DNA from: Bacteroidaceae bacterium
Lineage (GTDB): Bacteria; Bacteroidota; Bacteroidia; Bacteroidales; Bacteroidaceae
DNA: 40,231 nt
NCBI GenBank assembly: GCA_017548165.1
Contig: JAFYMW010000008.1
Coordinates: 1-40,231, forward strand
Direction of reading: 5' to 3'
The translations under genes and the position numbers were made by a program. Positions 15,420 to 25,682 of this stretch are shown piece after piece (positions within the stretch are counted from its first letter, which is position 1; each line of letters opens with the position of its first letter). A model generated the notes under the pieces. That model searched no databases and had not been told where the DNA came from. It saw only the letters and a list, made by a program, of their open reading frames with translations.

Positions 15420-18400
15420 CTATCCCAACTTCTCCTTCAGGAAGCGGGCGGTGTAGCTTTGTTTGCATAGTGCCACTTCTTCTGGGGTGCCACAAGCAAC
15501 AAGGTTTCCACCCTTTTCTCCACCTTCGGGGCCGATATCTATGATGTGGTCGGCACATTTGATGACATCCATGTTGTGCTCGATGATGACCAACGTATGG
15601 CCTTTTGCGATGAGAGCATCAAAGGCCGTGAGGAGTTTCTTGATGTCGTGGAAATGCAAACCTGTAGTGGGTTCGTCGAAGATAAACATCGTGGGAGCAT
15701 GCTTGTCCATACCAAGATAGTACGCCAACTTGACACGCTGATTCTCACCACCAGAGAGGGTGCTACTGGATTGTCCCAGTTTGATGTAGCCTAAACCTAC
15801 ATCCTGAAGTGGTTTGAGTAGTTTTACAATCTTCTTTTCCTTCCATTCCGAGAAGAACTCTATAGCTTGATTAATGGTCATATCAAGGATGTCGTAAACA
15901 TTCTTTTCATGGAAACGGACTTCGAGTATCTCCTGCTTGAAACGCTTGCCGTGGCACGACTCGCACTCAAGGATAAGGTCTGCCATAAATTGCATCTCCA
16001 CGGTGACTGTTCCATCGCCATTGCATTCCTCGCACCGACCACCAGAAGCATTGAAACTAAAATATGCTGCGGTGAAGCCCATCTGTTGGGACAAAGCTTG
16101 TTGAGCAAAGAGTTTACGAATCTCGTCCCATGCCTTGACATAGGTAACTGGATTGGAACGAGAACTCTTACCTATGGGATTCTGATCAACGAACTCCACA
16201 GCATGTATGGCAGAAACGTCACCTTGAAGTGAGGCAAACTCACCAGGGCGGTCACCTACCTCGTCCAATTGGCGCTTCAAGGCGTTGAACAATATATCAC
16301 GCACAAGGCTGGACTTGCCAGAACCAGAAACACCAGTGACACATGTCATTACATTCAAGGGGAAACGCACATCTATGCCTTTGAGGTTGTTGGCTCGTGC
16401 TCCGCATACCTCTATATATCTATTCCACCTGCGGCGACCATCTGGCACAGTTATGGTGTCTTTGCCTGAGAGGAAGTCGAGGGTGTGGGATTTTAGAGCG
16501 GTGAGCGGTGAGCGGTGAACGGTTTTATCCACCCCCTCCGCTTCGCTCGTCCACCCTGTCTCTGGGGGACAGTCTGCTGGCGCGGTATGTCCTGTTGTAA
16601 CTGACTCTACCCCTAAGACAGGGGGAGTACCCCGAAGGGGGGAGGGGGTGGATAGTTTTCCGTTTTCAGTTTTCAGTTTTCCGTTCGTCAAGTTTTCCGT
16701 TTTCACTTGGCCGTTATAGACTATCCGTCCCCCCAGGCGCCCTGCCTCGGGGCCTACGTCTATAATCCAATCGGCTGCTCGCATAATGTCCTCGTCGTGC
16801 TCAACAACAATGACTGTATTACCAAGGTCGCGGAGTTGCTGAAGCACATTGATAAGACGAGCTGTGTCGCGAGAATGCAAACCTATGGATGGTTCGTCGA
16901 GGATATACAGACTTCCAACTAAGGCAGAACCGAGCGAGGTGGCAAGATTGATACGTTGTGATTCACCACCAGACAGTGAATTGGACAAACGATTAAGAGT
17001 GAGGTAAGGCAAACCAACATCAATAAGGAATCGCAAGCGCGAACGAATCTCTACCAAAAGGCGGGCAGCAATCTTTTGTTCGCTCTCCGAGAGAGAGAGC
17101 TGGATGTCCTCATCAAACCACTTGGAGAGTTTTGAAATAGGCCAGTCAACAAGTTCTGTTATTGTTTTGCCTGCCACACGCACATAGTTTGCCTCGGGCT
17201 TAAGGCGATGTCCCCAACACTTGGGGCAAGTGGTCTTACCACGATAACGCGAAAGCATGACACGGTTCTGTATCTTGTACTGACCGGCCTTGAGCATATC
17301 AAAAAAGGCATCTATAGATATCAGTCCCCACTCCTTTTCCTCTGGAGTAAGCGTCCATTCCGAGGCCATCTTATCACTAGGTTTACCATGCCAGAGCCAG
17401 TCCTTCTCGGCCTGAGTGAGTTCGTAGTAGGGTTTGTGTATAGGGAAACCACGTTCGGAATTAAAACGAATGAACCATGTCTTCCATTCGCTCATCTTCT
17501 CGCCACGCCAGCATTGCACACAACCTTCATAAAGAGATAGTGCCGAGTTGGGGATGACAAGTTTCTCGTCTATACCCATTATCTTGCCGAAGCCCTCGCA
17601 TTCGGGGCATGCTCCTATGGGAGAGTTAAAGGCAAAGAGTTGATCGGTGGGTTCTTGAAAAACGAAACCATCTGCCTCGAAGCGCGAATTGAAAGTATGC
17701 AAGATGCCAGCAGGGAGGAAGCGTAGCATCATCTCTCCCCCACCCTCATAGAAGGCGGTTTCTACACTATCCGTCAATCTGGATATGGAGTCATTGTCGT
17801 CGCGAACAGACAAACGGTCTATGACAAGATAAATTTCACTTGCCTCATCCTTTAGCGGAAGGTTGGAGGGGGCCATGAACTCTTCGATAGTGGTAATCTG
17901 ACCTCCAACCTCAATACGTACAAAACCTTGCTGATGATACTTTTTCAAGCATTCCTGCATTGTTGCTGTTCCCTTTTCCTCACATAATTGCAAAGGGGCA
18001 AGCACCACGAACCTCGTTCCAGGAGTATAGGACATCACGCAACGCACGACATCTTCCACTCCGTGCTTCTTTACCTCGTCTCCGCTCACGGGACTATATG
18101 TATGTCCCACTCTGGCAAAGAGCATACGCATATATTCGTATATCTCTGTGCTGGTGCCTACCGTGGAACGGGGATTGCGACTGGTAACCTTCTGCTCTAT
18201 AGCTATAGCTGGGGGAATGCCTTTGATATAATCGCACTCTGGCTTTACCATACGACCTAGGAACTGACGAGCATAACTGGACAAGCTCTCTACATAGCGT
18301 CGCTGGCCTTCGGCATAAAGAGTATCGAAGGCAAGGCTAGATTTGCCAGAACCGGAAACACCTGTCACGACAATAAGTTTGTCGCGCGGTATCTCCACGT

Positions 18401-18452
18401 CTATGTTCTTCAGGTTGTTAACCTTAGCTCCTTTGATTTCAATGCATTCCAT
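15420..18452 (-). CDS. uvrA: UvrABC excinuclease subunit A, with in-frame insertion
   Basis: UvrA is the damage-recognition ATPase of nucleotide excision repair. The 1010-residue protein has both ABC modules: Walker A motifs [13 protein letters not shown] (about residue 30) and [13 protein letters not shown], signatures [12 protein letters not shown] and [12 protein letters not shown], and Walker B motifs [11 protein letters not shown] and [11 protein letters not shown]. Zinc-binding cysteines are seen in [15 protein letters not shown] and [16 protein letters not shown]. Usual length is about 940; the excess is mostly one insertion at about residues 581-652, between the first module ([13 protein letters not shown]) and the linker [11 protein letters not shown]. 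That insertion is translated intergenic-type repeat DNA. The upstream gene on the same strand ends 115 nt away, and heptamer repeats fill that gap to 17 nt before the ATG. Confidence 0.97.
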   Translation of the reverse strand: MECIEIKGAKVNNLKNIDVEIPRDKLIVVTGVSGSGKSSLAFDTLYAEGQRRYVESLSSYARQFLGRMVKPECDYIKGIPPAIAIEQKVTSRNPRSTVGTSTEIYEYMRMLFARVGHTYSPVSGDEVKKHGVEDVVRCVMSYTPGTRFVVLAPLQLCEEKGTATMQECLKKYHQQGFVRIEVGGQITTIEEFMAPSNLPLKDEASEIYLVIDRLSVRDDNDSISRLTDSVETAFYEGGGEMMLRFLPAGILHTFNSRFEADGFVFQEPTDQLFAFNSPIGACPECEGFGKIMGIDEKLVIPNSALSLYEGCVQCWRGEKMSEWKTWFIRFNSERGFPIHKPYYELTQAEKDWLWHGKPSDKMASEWTLTPEEKEWGLISIDAFFDMLKAGQYKIQNRVMLSRYRGKTTCPKCWGHRLKPEANYVRVAGKTITELVDWPISKLSKWFDEDIQLSLSESEQKIAARLLVEIRSRLRFLIDVGLPYLTLNRLSNSLSGGESQRINLATSLGSALVGSLYILDEPSIGLHSRDTARLINVLQQLRDLGNTVIVVEHDEDIMRAADWIIDVGPEAGRLGGRIVYNGQVKTENLTNGKLKTENGKLSTPSPLRGTPPVLGVESVTTGHTAPADCPPETGWTSEAEGVDKTVHRSPLTALKSHTLDFLSGKDTITVPDGRRRWNRYIEVCGARANNLKGIDVRFPLNVMTCVTGVSGSGKSSLVRDILFNALKRQLDEVGDRPGEFASLQGDVSAIHAVEFVDQNPIGKSSRSNPVTYVKAWDEIRKLFAQQALSQQMGFTAAYFSFNASGGRCEECNGDGTVTVEMQFMADLILECESCHGKRFKQEILEVRFHEKNVYDILDMTINQAIEFFSEWKEKKIVKLLKPLQDVGLGYIKLGQSSSTLSGGENQRVKLAYYLGMDKHAPTMFIFDEPTTGLHFHDIKKLLTAFDALIAKGHTLVIIEHNMDVIKCADHIIDIGPEGGEKGGNLVACGTPEEVALCKQSYTARFLKEKLG
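16495..16709. repeat. Composite repeat inserted in frame within uvrA
   Basis: Three repeat types lie side by side: GGTGAGC heptamers (about 16496-16521); an imperfect palindrome bounded by CCACCCCCTCC (from about 16529) and GGAGGGGGTGG (about 16640-16650); and several TTTTCCGTTTTCA-type units (about 16656-16706). The same motif types occur between other genes here. The insert is about 215 bp and keeps the uvrA frame open. Confidence 0.85.
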
Positions 18453-18468
18453 AGTTCTTTATTTAACG

Positions 18469-18550
18469 GTGAGCGGTGAGCGGTGAGCGGGTGAGCGGAT
18501 GAGCGGTGAGCGGATGAGCGGTGAGCGGATGAGCGGTGAGCGGTGAGCGA
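18469..18550. repeat. Heptamer/octamer VNTR upstream of uvrA
   Basis: About eleven direct units of GTGAGCG or (G/A)TGAGCGG run head to tail on the plus strand, ending in GATTAACGATC. The array lies in the leader of uvrA, with its near edge 17 nt from the start codon. Confidence 0.9.
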
Positions 18551-18567
18551 TTAACGATCAAGGAGAA

Positions 18568-20085
18568 TCATAATTTGATTTTCTTTCCCTTGCTCTCATT
18601 CTGCATGTGGTCAAGAGCTGTAATAACATAAACATGACCAAGAGCATCGGAAGGAAGGTTGTAAAAAGTATTTCTGGTTGTTGCAACAAGATTGGCAGGG
18701 TTTGTCAAATCTATCTTCTCTCCCTTCTTGAAACGATATATAGCATACCATGCAGCCTTGTCCATTTGCTTTTTGGCCTTGGGAGCTGTCCAGAACAGAG
18801 TGGGACCATCCTTGGTGGCAATAACTGCTGGACGGCGCACAGCCTTGGGAGCCTTGGCATCAATCCATGGCATCAATGGTGCAAGAGCAGGATATTTGTG
18901 AAATGTTTCCTTGAGCATGGTGCCATAATTACCAGGATTGTCTACCACAGCCTTGGCATACCATTGACAACTGCCTTCCACACCAGGCAGAGAGCGTTGA
19001 AGTTCGTACTTGGCACGCATCTGATGCTCGTTGGGATTGTTGAGGTCGCTATATTTTACGGTACGCTCCACATCCTGACCAATATAAAGATGACGTCCTC
19101 CAGCATTCTCGCTCCACCATCGGATGAGAGTATCATAATCGGCAGCAGTGTGTCCTATCTGCCAATATATCTGAGGAATGTTATAGTCTACCCAACCTTT
19201 ACGCACCCATTCCAGAACATCAGCATAAAGGTCGTCATAGTTCTGCAAACCATTGGTCTCGGAACCATAAGGATCGTTCTTCTTGTTGCGATAAATGCCG
19301 AAAGGACTGACACCAAATTTGCACCATGGCTTAACGCTCTTGACGGATTCGTTGAGTTTCTTGATAAAACGATTAACATTGTCACGACGCCAGTCTTCTA
19401 ACGACATGCCATCGCCATACTTTTGATACGTGGCATCATCGGGAATTTTAACACCACTGACAGGATAGGGATAGAAATAGTCGTCGATATGCAGTCCATC
19501 TACATCATAGCGACGAACGATATCCATAGACACCTCACATATGTAGTCCCAATTCTCTGGTTGCCCGGGATCAAAGAGCATCAGACCATCGTAGTGGAAA
19601 AATCTTTCGGGATGTTTGAAATAAGGGTGACTGGCCGCTAAAGCCTTGGTACCTTTGGTCTTGGCTCTAAAAGGATTTATCCACGCATGGCACTCCATGC
19701 CACGACGGTGACATTCCTCTACCATCCACGCCAAAGGATCCCAATAAGGTTCGGGTGCGCGTCCCTGTTCGGCGGTAAGGTATCTGCTCCATGGCTCGTA
19801 CTTGCTCTCATACAAGGCATCGGCCTCGGCACGAACCTGAAACATAATGGCATTGATACCGCAACGTTTTAGTTCGTCCAATTGTGTCACAAGCGTTTTC
19901 TGCATTTTCTCTCTGCCGATACCAGTCCACTGGTTGTTGACACATTGTATCCATGCACCGCGAAACTCTCGTTTGGGAACTACGTTACTTTTCACCTCTT
20001 TGTCCTGATTCTTCTTTGGAGAAGGCACCTTTGCCCCACAAACGGTAGCTATCAGGAAAACCGATATTGCTAAAATGTACTTCAT
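18568..20085 (-). CDS. Secreted GHL10/DUF187 family glycoside hydrolase-like protein
   Basis: A 505-residue exported protein (signal peptide MKYILAISVFLIATVCGAK) of the GHL10 (DUF187, YngK-like) family. The barrel motifs are REFRGAWIQCVNNQWTG, NAIMFQVRAEADALYESKYE, YWDPLAWMVEECHRRGMECH, WINPFRAKT, DGLHIDDYFYPYPV and FGVSPFGIYRN, running from about residue 40 to 370; an FN3-like domain follows (about 415-500). The family is predicted to act on cell-wall or other glycans; substrate unknown. The open frame begins at a TTG (20088), but the ATG at 20085 gives the normal signal peptide. A -7 box lies only 7 nt upstream, so the mRNA may have almost no leader. uvrA follows on the same strand. Confidence 0.88.
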   Translation of the reverse strand: MKYILAISVFLIATVCGAKVPSPKKNQDKEVKSNVVPKREFRGAWIQCVNNQWTGIGREKMQKTLVTQLDELKRCGINAIMFQVRAEADALYESKYEPWSRYLTAEQGRAPEPYWDPLAWMVEECHRRGMECHAWINPFRAKTKGTKALAASHPYFKHPERFFHYDGLMLFDPGQPENWDYICEVSMDIVRRYDVDGLHIDDYFYPYPVSGVKIPDDATYQKYGDGMSLEDWRRDNVNRFIKKLNESVKSVKPWCKFGVSPFGIYRNKKNDPYGSETNGLQNYDDLYADVLEWVRKGWVDYNIPQIYWQIGHTAADYDTLIRWWSENAGGRHLYIGQDVERTVKYSDLNNPNEHQMRAKYELQRSLPGVEGSCQWYAKAVVDNPGNYGTMLKETFHKYPALAPLMPWIDAKAPKAVRRPAVIATKDGPTLFWTAPKAKKQMDKAAWYAIYRFKKGEKIDLTNPANLVATTRNTFYNLPSDALGHVYVITALDHMQNESKGKKIKL

Positions 20086-20092
20086 CAAGGCA

Positions 20093-20100
20093 CAAAGATA
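20093..20100 (-). promoter_or_regulatory. -7 box of the GHL10 gene
   Basis: On the minus strand this reads TATCTTTG, a perfect TAnnTTTG, 7 nt before the ATG at 20085. Confidence 0.65.
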
Positions 20101-20206
20101 ATGATTTTAGAGTAACATATAGTGTTTGCGATGGGCTTTTTAATGGAAAAAGAACTTGTATTCTCCTTTTAATAAGGATAGCAAAGGGGAATCAAGGATA
20201 TTTTTG

Positions 20207-20214
20207 TATATTTG
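20207..20214 (+). promoter_or_regulatory. -7 box of the SlyD-like gene
   Basis: TATATTTG matches TAnnTTTG and lies 36 nt before the ATG at 20251. Confidence 0.6.
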
Positions 20215-20250
20215 CAAAAGAATATACACTCTTTAAATATCAAACACAAA

Positions 20251-20814
20251 ATGGAAAATCGTTATATTACCGTCCAGTACAAGCTTTATGCTCCTATGGG
20301 CGAAGAGAAGAAAGTGGAAATGATTGAGGAAACCCGTCCCGACATTCCATTCCAGTTCATCAGTGGCATGGGCATGGTTCTTGAAGCTCTCGAGAATCAT
20401 TTGCACCCTCTTCAGGCTGGTGAGAATTTCAAAATCGTCCTCAGCGAGGATGAAGCATATGGTCCCTACATTCCCGAAGGTGTACAAGAAGTACCCCTGG
20501 AGGCCTTCTTCATCGAAGGAAAGTTGGACACCGAGCACATCTACGAAGGTGCTGTAGTACCCCTGATGAATGCTGATGGCGAGCGTTTCAATGGCACAAT
20601 TGCCGAAATCAAGGAAAAGACTGTTGTCGTTGACCTCAACCATCCCTTGGCTGGCAAAGAGTTGACCTTCGAAGGTAGCGTTGTAGAAAATCGCCTTGCC
20701 ACCAATCAGGAAATCCAGGATTACCTCAATAGCCAGGGCGGTTGCGGAGGCTGTGGCGGTTGCGGCGGCGATTGTGGCGGTTCCTGCGGTGAAGGGGGAT
20801 GCTGCTGCAATTAA
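20251..20814 (+). CDS. SlyD-like FKBP-type peptidyl-prolyl isomerase with Cys-rich tail
   Basis: A 187-residue cytoplasmic protein of the SlyD/FKBP family, which speeds proline isomerisation during folding and may handle metals. SlyD-type features are [29 protein letters not shown] (the FKBP strand with GMG), the IF-domain segment [18 protein letters not shown] and [16 protein letters not shown]. The C-terminus (about 163-187) is a Gly/Cys-rich tail with eight cysteines and no histidine, unlike the His-rich metal-binding tail of E. coli SlyD. The open frame extends upstream, but ATG 20251 is in line with the family N-terminus and with the promoter. aroC follows after 143 nt of repeat-rich sequence. 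Confidence 0.92.
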   Translation: MENRYITVQYKLYAPMGEEKKVEMIEETRPDIPFQFISGMGMVLEALENHLHPLQAGENFKIVLSEDEAYGPYIPEGVQEVPLEAFFIEGKLDTEHIYEGAVVPLMNADGERFNGTIAEIKEKTVVVDLNHPLAGKELTFEGSVVENRLATNQEIQDYLNSQGGCGGCGGCGGDCGGSCGEGGCCCN

Positions 20815-20836
20815 GAAGAGGACAGAGTACAGAAAA

Positions 20837-20957
20837 CAGTTTCAGTTTTCCGTTTTCACATTTAATCCGACTAAATCGTCTTGAACCTGCTCACGCTCGG
20901 CAGAATCAAATCAATTTGTTTCTGCTCTCGCTTACTCGCATATTTCCGTTTTCACAA
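20837..20957 (+). repeat. TTTTCCGTTTTCA repeat units between slyD-like gene and aroC
   Basis: CAGTTTTCCGTTTTCAC (about 20843-20859) and a second TTTCCGTTTTCAC (about 20943-20955) flank GCTCACGCTCGGCA and TTCTGCTCTCGCTTACTCGC, a variant of the core of the palindrome at 13002-13202. The right copy abuts the aroC GTG start. Confidence 0.65.
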
Positions 20958-22031
20958 GTGAATACATTCGGTAATATTTTCCGTCTTACCACCTTTGGTG
21001 AGAGCCATGGTGAGGCCGTAGGAGGAGTAATTGACGGCATGCCTGCCGGCATTGCCGTGGACATGGACTTTATCCAGGGCGAACTGGCACGCCGTCGTCC
21101 CGGACAAAGTCGTCTCACCACAGCACGCAAGGAGGAAGACCGTGTGGAAATCCTCAGCGGAGTCTTTGAAGGTCGCACCACTGGTTGCCCCATAGGCTTT
21201 ATGGTAAGGAATACCAATCAGCATAGTTCCGATTACGAGAATATGCGACACCTATTCCGTCCCTCCCATGCCGACTACACTTATACCTCAAAGTATGGCA
21301 TTCGCGACCATAGAGGCGGCGGACGTTCCTCAGCACGCGAAACAATAAGCCGTGTCGTGGGCGGAGCCTTTGCTATGCTGGCCTTGCGTCAGTTGGGCAT
21401 CAGCGTATGCGCCTATACATCGCAGGTGGGCGACATTGCCTTGCCTGGTACATACAAGGACTATGACCTCGGGCGCATAGAGGAAAATGCCGTCCGTTGT
21501 CCTGACCCTAAAACAGCACAACGTATGGCAGACCTCATAATGGAGGTAAAGGGAAAGGGAGACACCATTGGTGGCATCATTACTTGTGTGATAAAAGGTT
21601 GCCCAGTGGGACTTGGCGAACCATGCTTTGGAAAACTGCATGCCGCGCTGGGCAGTGCCATGCTCAGCATAAATGCCGTAAAAGGTTTTGAGTATGGCAT
21701 GGGATTCTCTGGCATGGAACTAAGGGGCAGTCAGCAGAACGACATTTTCATCCCTGATGGACAAGGTGGTATCACCACCGAGACAAACCGTAGCGGTGGC
21801 ATACAAGGCGGTATATCCAACGGTCAGGATATATATTTCCGTGTGGCATTCAAACCCGTGGCAACAGTATTGATGGAACAACCCACCGTGACCGAAGACG
21901 GAGAAGCCACCATTCTCAAAGCACGCGGTCGCCACGATGCATGTGTACTCCCCCGTGCTGTCCCAGTGGTAGAGGCAATGGCAGCAATGACCATTCTGGA
22001 CTATTACCTACTGAGTCAAGCACACAAATAA
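20958..22031 (+). CDS. aroC: Chorismate synthase
   Basis: Chorismate synthase makes chorismate from 5-enolpyruvylshikimate-3-phosphate, the last shared step to aromatic amino acids. The 357-residue product begins at a [21 protein letters not shown] is the normal family N-terminus, and the 53 codons of open frame upstream are repeat sequence with no homology. Hallmarks are [24 protein letters not shown] (flavin/phosphate site), [16 protein letters not shown] and the C-terminal [19 protein letters not shown] signature. The length matches the family. A strong palindromic terminator follows. Confidence 0.96.
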   Translation: MNTFGNIFRLTTFGESHGEAVGGVIDGMPAGIAVDMDFIQGELARRRPGQSRLTTARKEEDRVEILSGVFEGRTTGCPIGFMVRNTNQHSSDYENMRHLFRPSHADYTYTSKYGIRDHRGGGRSSARETISRVVGGAFAMLALRQLGISVCAYTSQVGDIALPGTYKDYDLGRIEENAVRCPDPKTAQRMADLIMEVKGKGDTIGGIITCVIKGCPVGLGEPCFGKLHAALGSAMLSINAVKGFEYGMGFSGMELRGSQQNDIFIPDGQGGITTETNRSGGIQGGISNGQDIYFRVAFKPVATVLMEQPTVTEDGEATILKARGRHDACVLPRAVPVVEAMAAMTILDYYLLSQAHK

Positions 22032-22052
22032 TCTGGTCTACCAATTAAATAT

Positions 22053-22093
22053 AACGAGCGGAATCTGCCTCATAAGGTACGATTCCGCTCGTT
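22053..22093. terminator. Bidirectional hairpin terminator between aroC and the SPFH gene
   Basis: AACGAGCGGAATC (22053-22065) pairs perfectly with GATTCCGCTCGTT (22081-22093). It lies between converging genes; the T-tracts are weak on both sides. Confidence 0.8.
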
Positions 22094-22127
22094 CAATATA
22101 TTTATTAGCTTTCAATGCTATTTACAT

Positions 22128-22682
22128 TTAGCGTTTGATGTTAACTTGCGTCAAATCAATGCTAACGATATGCAGGCCTAATTTATTCAATTCTGTTTCT
22201 GTATTCTCTTGAAGGGTATCCAAAAACTTATTTCTGAAGGAATTGAAACCTTCCATACCTGTTACGGCAATAAGTCTTCTCAACTGAGTAAGAAGAATGT
22301 CTTGTGCTAACGATTGGATGCGTTCCTCTGATGCGCTCAACAGATGTTGGGCAGCATTAATCATTAGTTCTGAATCCGTACTGATAGCAACAGACATTCT
22401 GGCTGAAGCATTCACATGCATGGCATCGCCTGACATAGCATCTCGGAGTTCTGCGTTAAGACAGATAGGAGTCAAGGACAAATACGTGTATTTTTGTATA
22501 AACGGCCATACAAAAGAGCCACCTCCATTGAGGCACTTTGCTGGAGCATCTCCTTCTGATACTGGCCCCCATACTACCAATATCTTATCTGCCGGACATC
22601 GGCGATAACGACTAAGCAGAAAAAACATCAGCAGTATGTATAAAGCAACCAAGAGTCCAATGAGATATAAAGGTTCTAACAT
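22128..22682 (-). CDS. Short SPFH/flotillin-like membrane protein
   Basis: A 184-residue protein with one N-terminal membrane segment (about 4-25: LYLIGLLVALYILLMFFLLS), followed by a flotillin-type start (RRCPADKILVVWGPV, then GGGSFVWPFIQKYTYLSL) and an SPFH/band 7 domain (about 30-180, with VNASARMSVAISTDSE). Flotillins are usually about 450-500 residues, with a long coiled-coil and a C-terminal oligomerisation region after the SPFH domain; here the protein stops right after the domain (LHIVSIDLTQVNIKR). It may be a natural minimal form or a truncation. It lies 26 nt after a porin gene on the same strand, so the two are probably co-transcribed. Function unknown. Confidence 0.72.
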   Translation of the reverse strand: MLEPLYLIGLLVALYILLMFFLLSRYRRCPADKILVVWGPVSEGDAPAKCLNGGGSFVWPFIQKYTYLSLTPICLNAELRDAMSGDAMHVNASARMSVAISTDSELMINAAQHLLSASEERIQSLAQDILLTQLRRLIAVTGMEGFNSFRNKFLDTLQENTETELNKLGLHIVSIDLTQVNIKR

Positions 22683-22708
22683 AATGACTTGTATTTAAGG
22701 TTTAGTAC

Positions 22709-23890
22709 TCAGAATCTGATGTATGCCTGTGCCCAAAGTTGGTGATAGTCCTTGTCTACACTTGAAGAGAGTGAATTGTTGTGACAATAGTTCCATTGGA
22801 GTTGGAACTGAAGATTCTTATGAGGACGAGACTGAAGACCCAAAGTGTAAATAGAATTTAATGAGGTCCAAGTGGACATATCCTTACGATAGGCATCATA
22901 ACCCATATTTACCTTAAGCCAACGCCATACAGGAACACCTACACGCACATACCATGCATCGGACTTCAGACCAAGGCCATTGGTATTGGCACCATTGGCA
23001 TAGATATTACGAGCATACTCGGCACGCGCTGAGAAAAGACCCTCATAGCTGACACCTGCCGCCCAACGCTTAAAATAGTTGCTCTGCGTTCCATCATTGA
23101 AAGAACCGCTCCATCCAAACACACCAAGATACAATCCTTTTACTGGCTGAAGCTGAATGGTACCAATATAGTCCTTTTCCTTGTCCTTATCGGCAGTGTT
23201 GATACCCTGTCCATTGTAGATACCTGCCTGATAATGCAAAAGGTAGTGTTTGGTATCACCTACCTTGAAGGCATCACCATAAAACTGAATACCCAAATCG
23301 CGACCACCGCTATTGGTTCCATTCTTATAGAAATCGCCATTCATGCCGGCAAAGTGCTTTGTCAACTGAGTATAATCACCAGAACAGATATCCCAGGGAT
23401 TCATAGGATTCTCGAAAGTGAAACAACGCTTGAATTCACCCATCTTTATTCCCAAAGCCTTCCATTTCTGCCATGCTACGAAAGCATCAATAACGCGTGC
23501 ACCATTCTTGGTACCTGGTTCACCCGAAATATTCATCTGCACACGATAACTGAAATCGTTGAACACCTTACCATCAAGATACAAGCGAAGATAACGAAGT
23601 CCAAAACCATCGCCACCATTCTTACCCTCCTGACTATCGTATTTATAGGTAGAAACAATATATCCGCCAAACTTGGGTACGGTAACATAATCTGCCACTT
23701 TCCATTTCTTTTCCTTGGCTGGAGCGGCACTAGATGTCTGAGATTTAGACTGAGTAATCTTAGTGGTAAGGTATTCTTGCAAAGAGTAATCGTAACCATC
23801 CTGATACTCTTCGTTCATTGCCAGTTGTGCATTAGCAGATACTGACGAAATGGCCATCATTAGGGCCAAAGTTGCATTCTTGAATTTCAT
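22709..23890 (-). CDS. OprO/OprP-like outer membrane porin
   Basis: A 393-residue exported protein with a signal peptide ending at about residue 21 (VSANAQ). The mature protein shows the alternating pattern of an outer membrane beta-barrel and features of the phosphate-selective porin O/P family: KFGGYIVSTYKY, RYLRLYLDGKVFNDFSYRVQ, KMGEFKRCFTFENPMNPWD, and a terminal LWAQAYIRF ending in Phe, the usual barrel-assembly signal. Substrate specificity cannot be read. It is the first gene of a likely two-gene unit with the short SPFH protein. Confidence 0.85.
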   Translation of the reverse strand: MKFKNATLALMMAISSVSANAQLAMNEEYQDGYDYSLQEYLTTKITQSKSQTSSAAPAKEKKWKVADYVTVPKFGGYIVSTYKYDSQEGKNGGDGFGLRYLRLYLDGKVFNDFSYRVQMNISGEPGTKNGARVIDAFVAWQKWKALGIKMGEFKRCFTFENPMNPWDICSGDYTQLTKHFAGMNGDFYKNGTNSGGRDLGIQFYGDAFKVGDTKHYLLHYQAGIYNGQGINTADKDKEKDYIGTIQLQPVKGLYLGVFGWSGSFNDGTQSNYFKRWAAGVSYEGLFSARAEYARNIYANGANTNGLGLKSDAWYVRVGVPVWRWLKVNMGYDAYRKDMSTWTSLNSIYTLGLQSRPHKNLQFQLQWNYCHNNSLSSSVDKDYHQLWAQAYIRF

Positions 23891-23921
23891 ATTTTATAAT
23901 ACGATTTATTGAAAACCCACA

Positions 23922-23929
23922 CAAAGATA
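23922..23929 (-). promoter_or_regulatory. -7 box of the porin gene
   Basis: On the minus strand this reads TATCTTTG, 31 nt before the porin start. It is back-to-back with the lysS box. Confidence 0.65.
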
Positions 23930-23971
23930 ATATTATTTAACGATTCGACCACCTAATTGGACTATTTTTTG

Positions 23972-23979
23972 TATCTTTG
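23972..23979 (+). promoter_or_regulatory. -7 box of lysS
   Basis: TATCTTTG matches TAnnTTTG, 42 nt before the lysS ATG; no good -33 element is seen at the usual spacing. Confidence 0.6.
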
Positions 23980-24021
23980 TGCGCAAATGTAATAGCATTG
24001 TAATATAATAAAAAACGAAAT

Positions 24022-25626
24022 ATGAGCGTACAAGAATTGACTGAACAGGAAATTGTCCGTCGTGGCAATCTACAGCAAATGCGTGATTTGGGCATTGACC
24101 CCTACCCCGCAGCAGAATATCCCACAGATGCTTTCTCTACAGATATCAAGGCAGAGTTTGTTGACCTGCCCACAATGACCAACGAGCAGGGCGAGGAAGT
24201 TCCCACACCTGCCACTCCCGAGAACAGCCGAATGGTATGCGTGGCTGGTCGTATGATGAGCCGACGCATTATGGGCAAGGCAAGCTTCGTGGAACTGATG
24301 GACAGCAAGGGCCGCATCCAGGTATACATTACTCGCGATGCACTTTGTCCCAATGCCGAGGACACAACGATGTACAACACCGTGTTCAAGAAGTTGCTCG
24401 ACCTTGGCGACTTCATCGGCGTGAAGGGTTATGTCTTCCGCACAAAGACCGGCGAGATAAGCATCCACTGCATGGAACTTACCATCCTGGCAAAGAGCCT
24501 TCGCCCCCTTCCCGTGGTGAAGACCGACTCCGAGGGTAATGTGTTTGACGCATTCTCCGATCCCGAATTGCGTTTCCGTCAGCGCTATGTTGACCTCATC
24601 GTGAACGAGGGTGTCAAGGAGACCTTCCTGAAGCGCACTAAGGTTATCAGCACCTTGCGCCAGTGTCTGGACGAGGCTGGTTATACCGAGGTGGAGACCC
24701 CCATCCTGCAGAGCATTGCCGGTGGTGCAAGCGCACGCCCATTCATCACACACCACAACAGCCTAGACATCGACCTCTATTGCCGTATTGCCACAGAGCT
24801 GTACCTGAAGCGTCTCATCGTGGGCGGTTTCGAGGGTGTATATGAAATTGGCAAGAACTTCCGCAACGAGGGTATGGACAAGAACCACAACCCCGAGTTC
24901 ACATGTATGGAGCTTTACGTTCAGTACAAGGACTACAACTGGATGATGTCATTCACCGAGAAGGTTCTCGAACGCATCTGTATAGCCGTAAACGGCAAGC
25001 CTGAAACAGAGATTGACGGCAAGGTCATCTCTTTCAAAGCTCCCTTCCGCCGCCTGCCTATCCTTGAGGCCATCAAGGAGAAGACCGGTTATGACCTGGA
25101 GGGTATGAGCGAGGACGAGATGCGCGAGGTGGCAAAGAAGTGCGGCGTGGAGGTAGACTCCACTATGGGTAAGGGCAAACTGATAGATGAAATCTTCGGC
25201 GAGACCTGCGAGGGCACTTTCATCCAGCCTACCTTCATCACCGATTATCCCATCGAGATGTCTCCTCTTACCAAGAAGCATCGCACCAAGCCCGGCCTGA
25301 CCGAGCGCTTTGAGCTGATGGTAAACGGTAAGGAGCTGGCAAATGCATACTCCGAGTTGAACGACCCCATCGACCAGGAAGAGCGCTTCCGCGAGCAGAT
25401 GCGCTTGGCCGACAAGGGCGACGACGAGGCAATGATCATCGACCAGGACTTCCTCCGTGCTCTTCAGTACGGTATGCCTCCCACCAGCGGTATCGGCATC
25501 GGCATTGACCGCCTGGTTATGCTCATGACAGGAAAGCCCTTCATCCAGGAGGTATTGTTCTTCCCCCAGATGAAGCCAGAGAAGAGTGCACCTGCAAACC
25601 AGCAGGCGAGCGAAGAGACTAAGTAA
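24022..25626 (+). CDS. lysS: Lysyl-tRNA synthetase, class II
   Basis: LysS charges tRNA-Lys with lysine. The 534-residue protein has an N-terminal OB-fold anticodon-binding domain (about 60-175, with [19 protein letters not shown]) and a class II catalytic domain: motif 1 near [12 protein letters not shown], motif 2 [20 protein letters not shown], and motif 3 [13 protein letters not shown] near residue 500. The insert and [20 protein letters not shown] segment are typical. The tail ([14 protein letters not shown]) is low-complexity. It is followed by gpsA after 56 nt that hold a CGAGGGG/CCCCTCG hairpin (25642-25666) with no T-run. Confidence 0.97.
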   Translation: MSVQELTEQEIVRRGNLQQMRDLGIDPYPAAEYPTDAFSTDIKAEFVDLPTMTNEQGEEVPTPATPENSRMVCVAGRMMSRRIMGKASFVELMDSKGRIQVYITRDALCPNAEDTTMYNTVFKKLLDLGDFIGVKGYVFRTKTGEISIHCMELTILAKSLRPLPVVKTDSEGNVFDAFSDPELRFRQRYVDLIVNEGVKETFLKRTKVISTLRQCLDEAGYTEVETPILQSIAGGASARPFITHHNSLDIDLYCRIATELYLKRLIVGGFEGVYEIGKNFRNEGMDKNHNPEFTCMELYVQYKDYNWMMSFTEKVLERICIAVNGKPETEIDGKVISFKAPFRRLPILEAIKEKTGYDLEGMSEDEMREVAKKCGVEVDSTMGKGKLIDEIFGETCEGTFIQPTFITDYPIEMSPLTKKHRTKPGLTERFELMVNGKELANAYSELNDPIDQEERFREQMRLADKGDDEAMIIDQDFLRALQYGMPPTSGIGIGIDRLVMLMTGKPFIQEVLFFPQMKPEKSAPANQQASEETK

Positions 25627-25682
25627 CGCATTGTTTTACCCCGAGGGGCACACACATAGCCCCTCGCGATATAGACGGGAGA

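Noticed and set aside
18469..18550. CRISPR-like repeat
   Set aside because: It is a 7-8 bp tandem repeat without spacers.
20799..20957. N-terminal extension of aroC by 53 codons
   Set aside because: The extension is translated repeat DNA and overlaps the end of the SlyD-like gene; the family N-terminus begins at GTG 20958.
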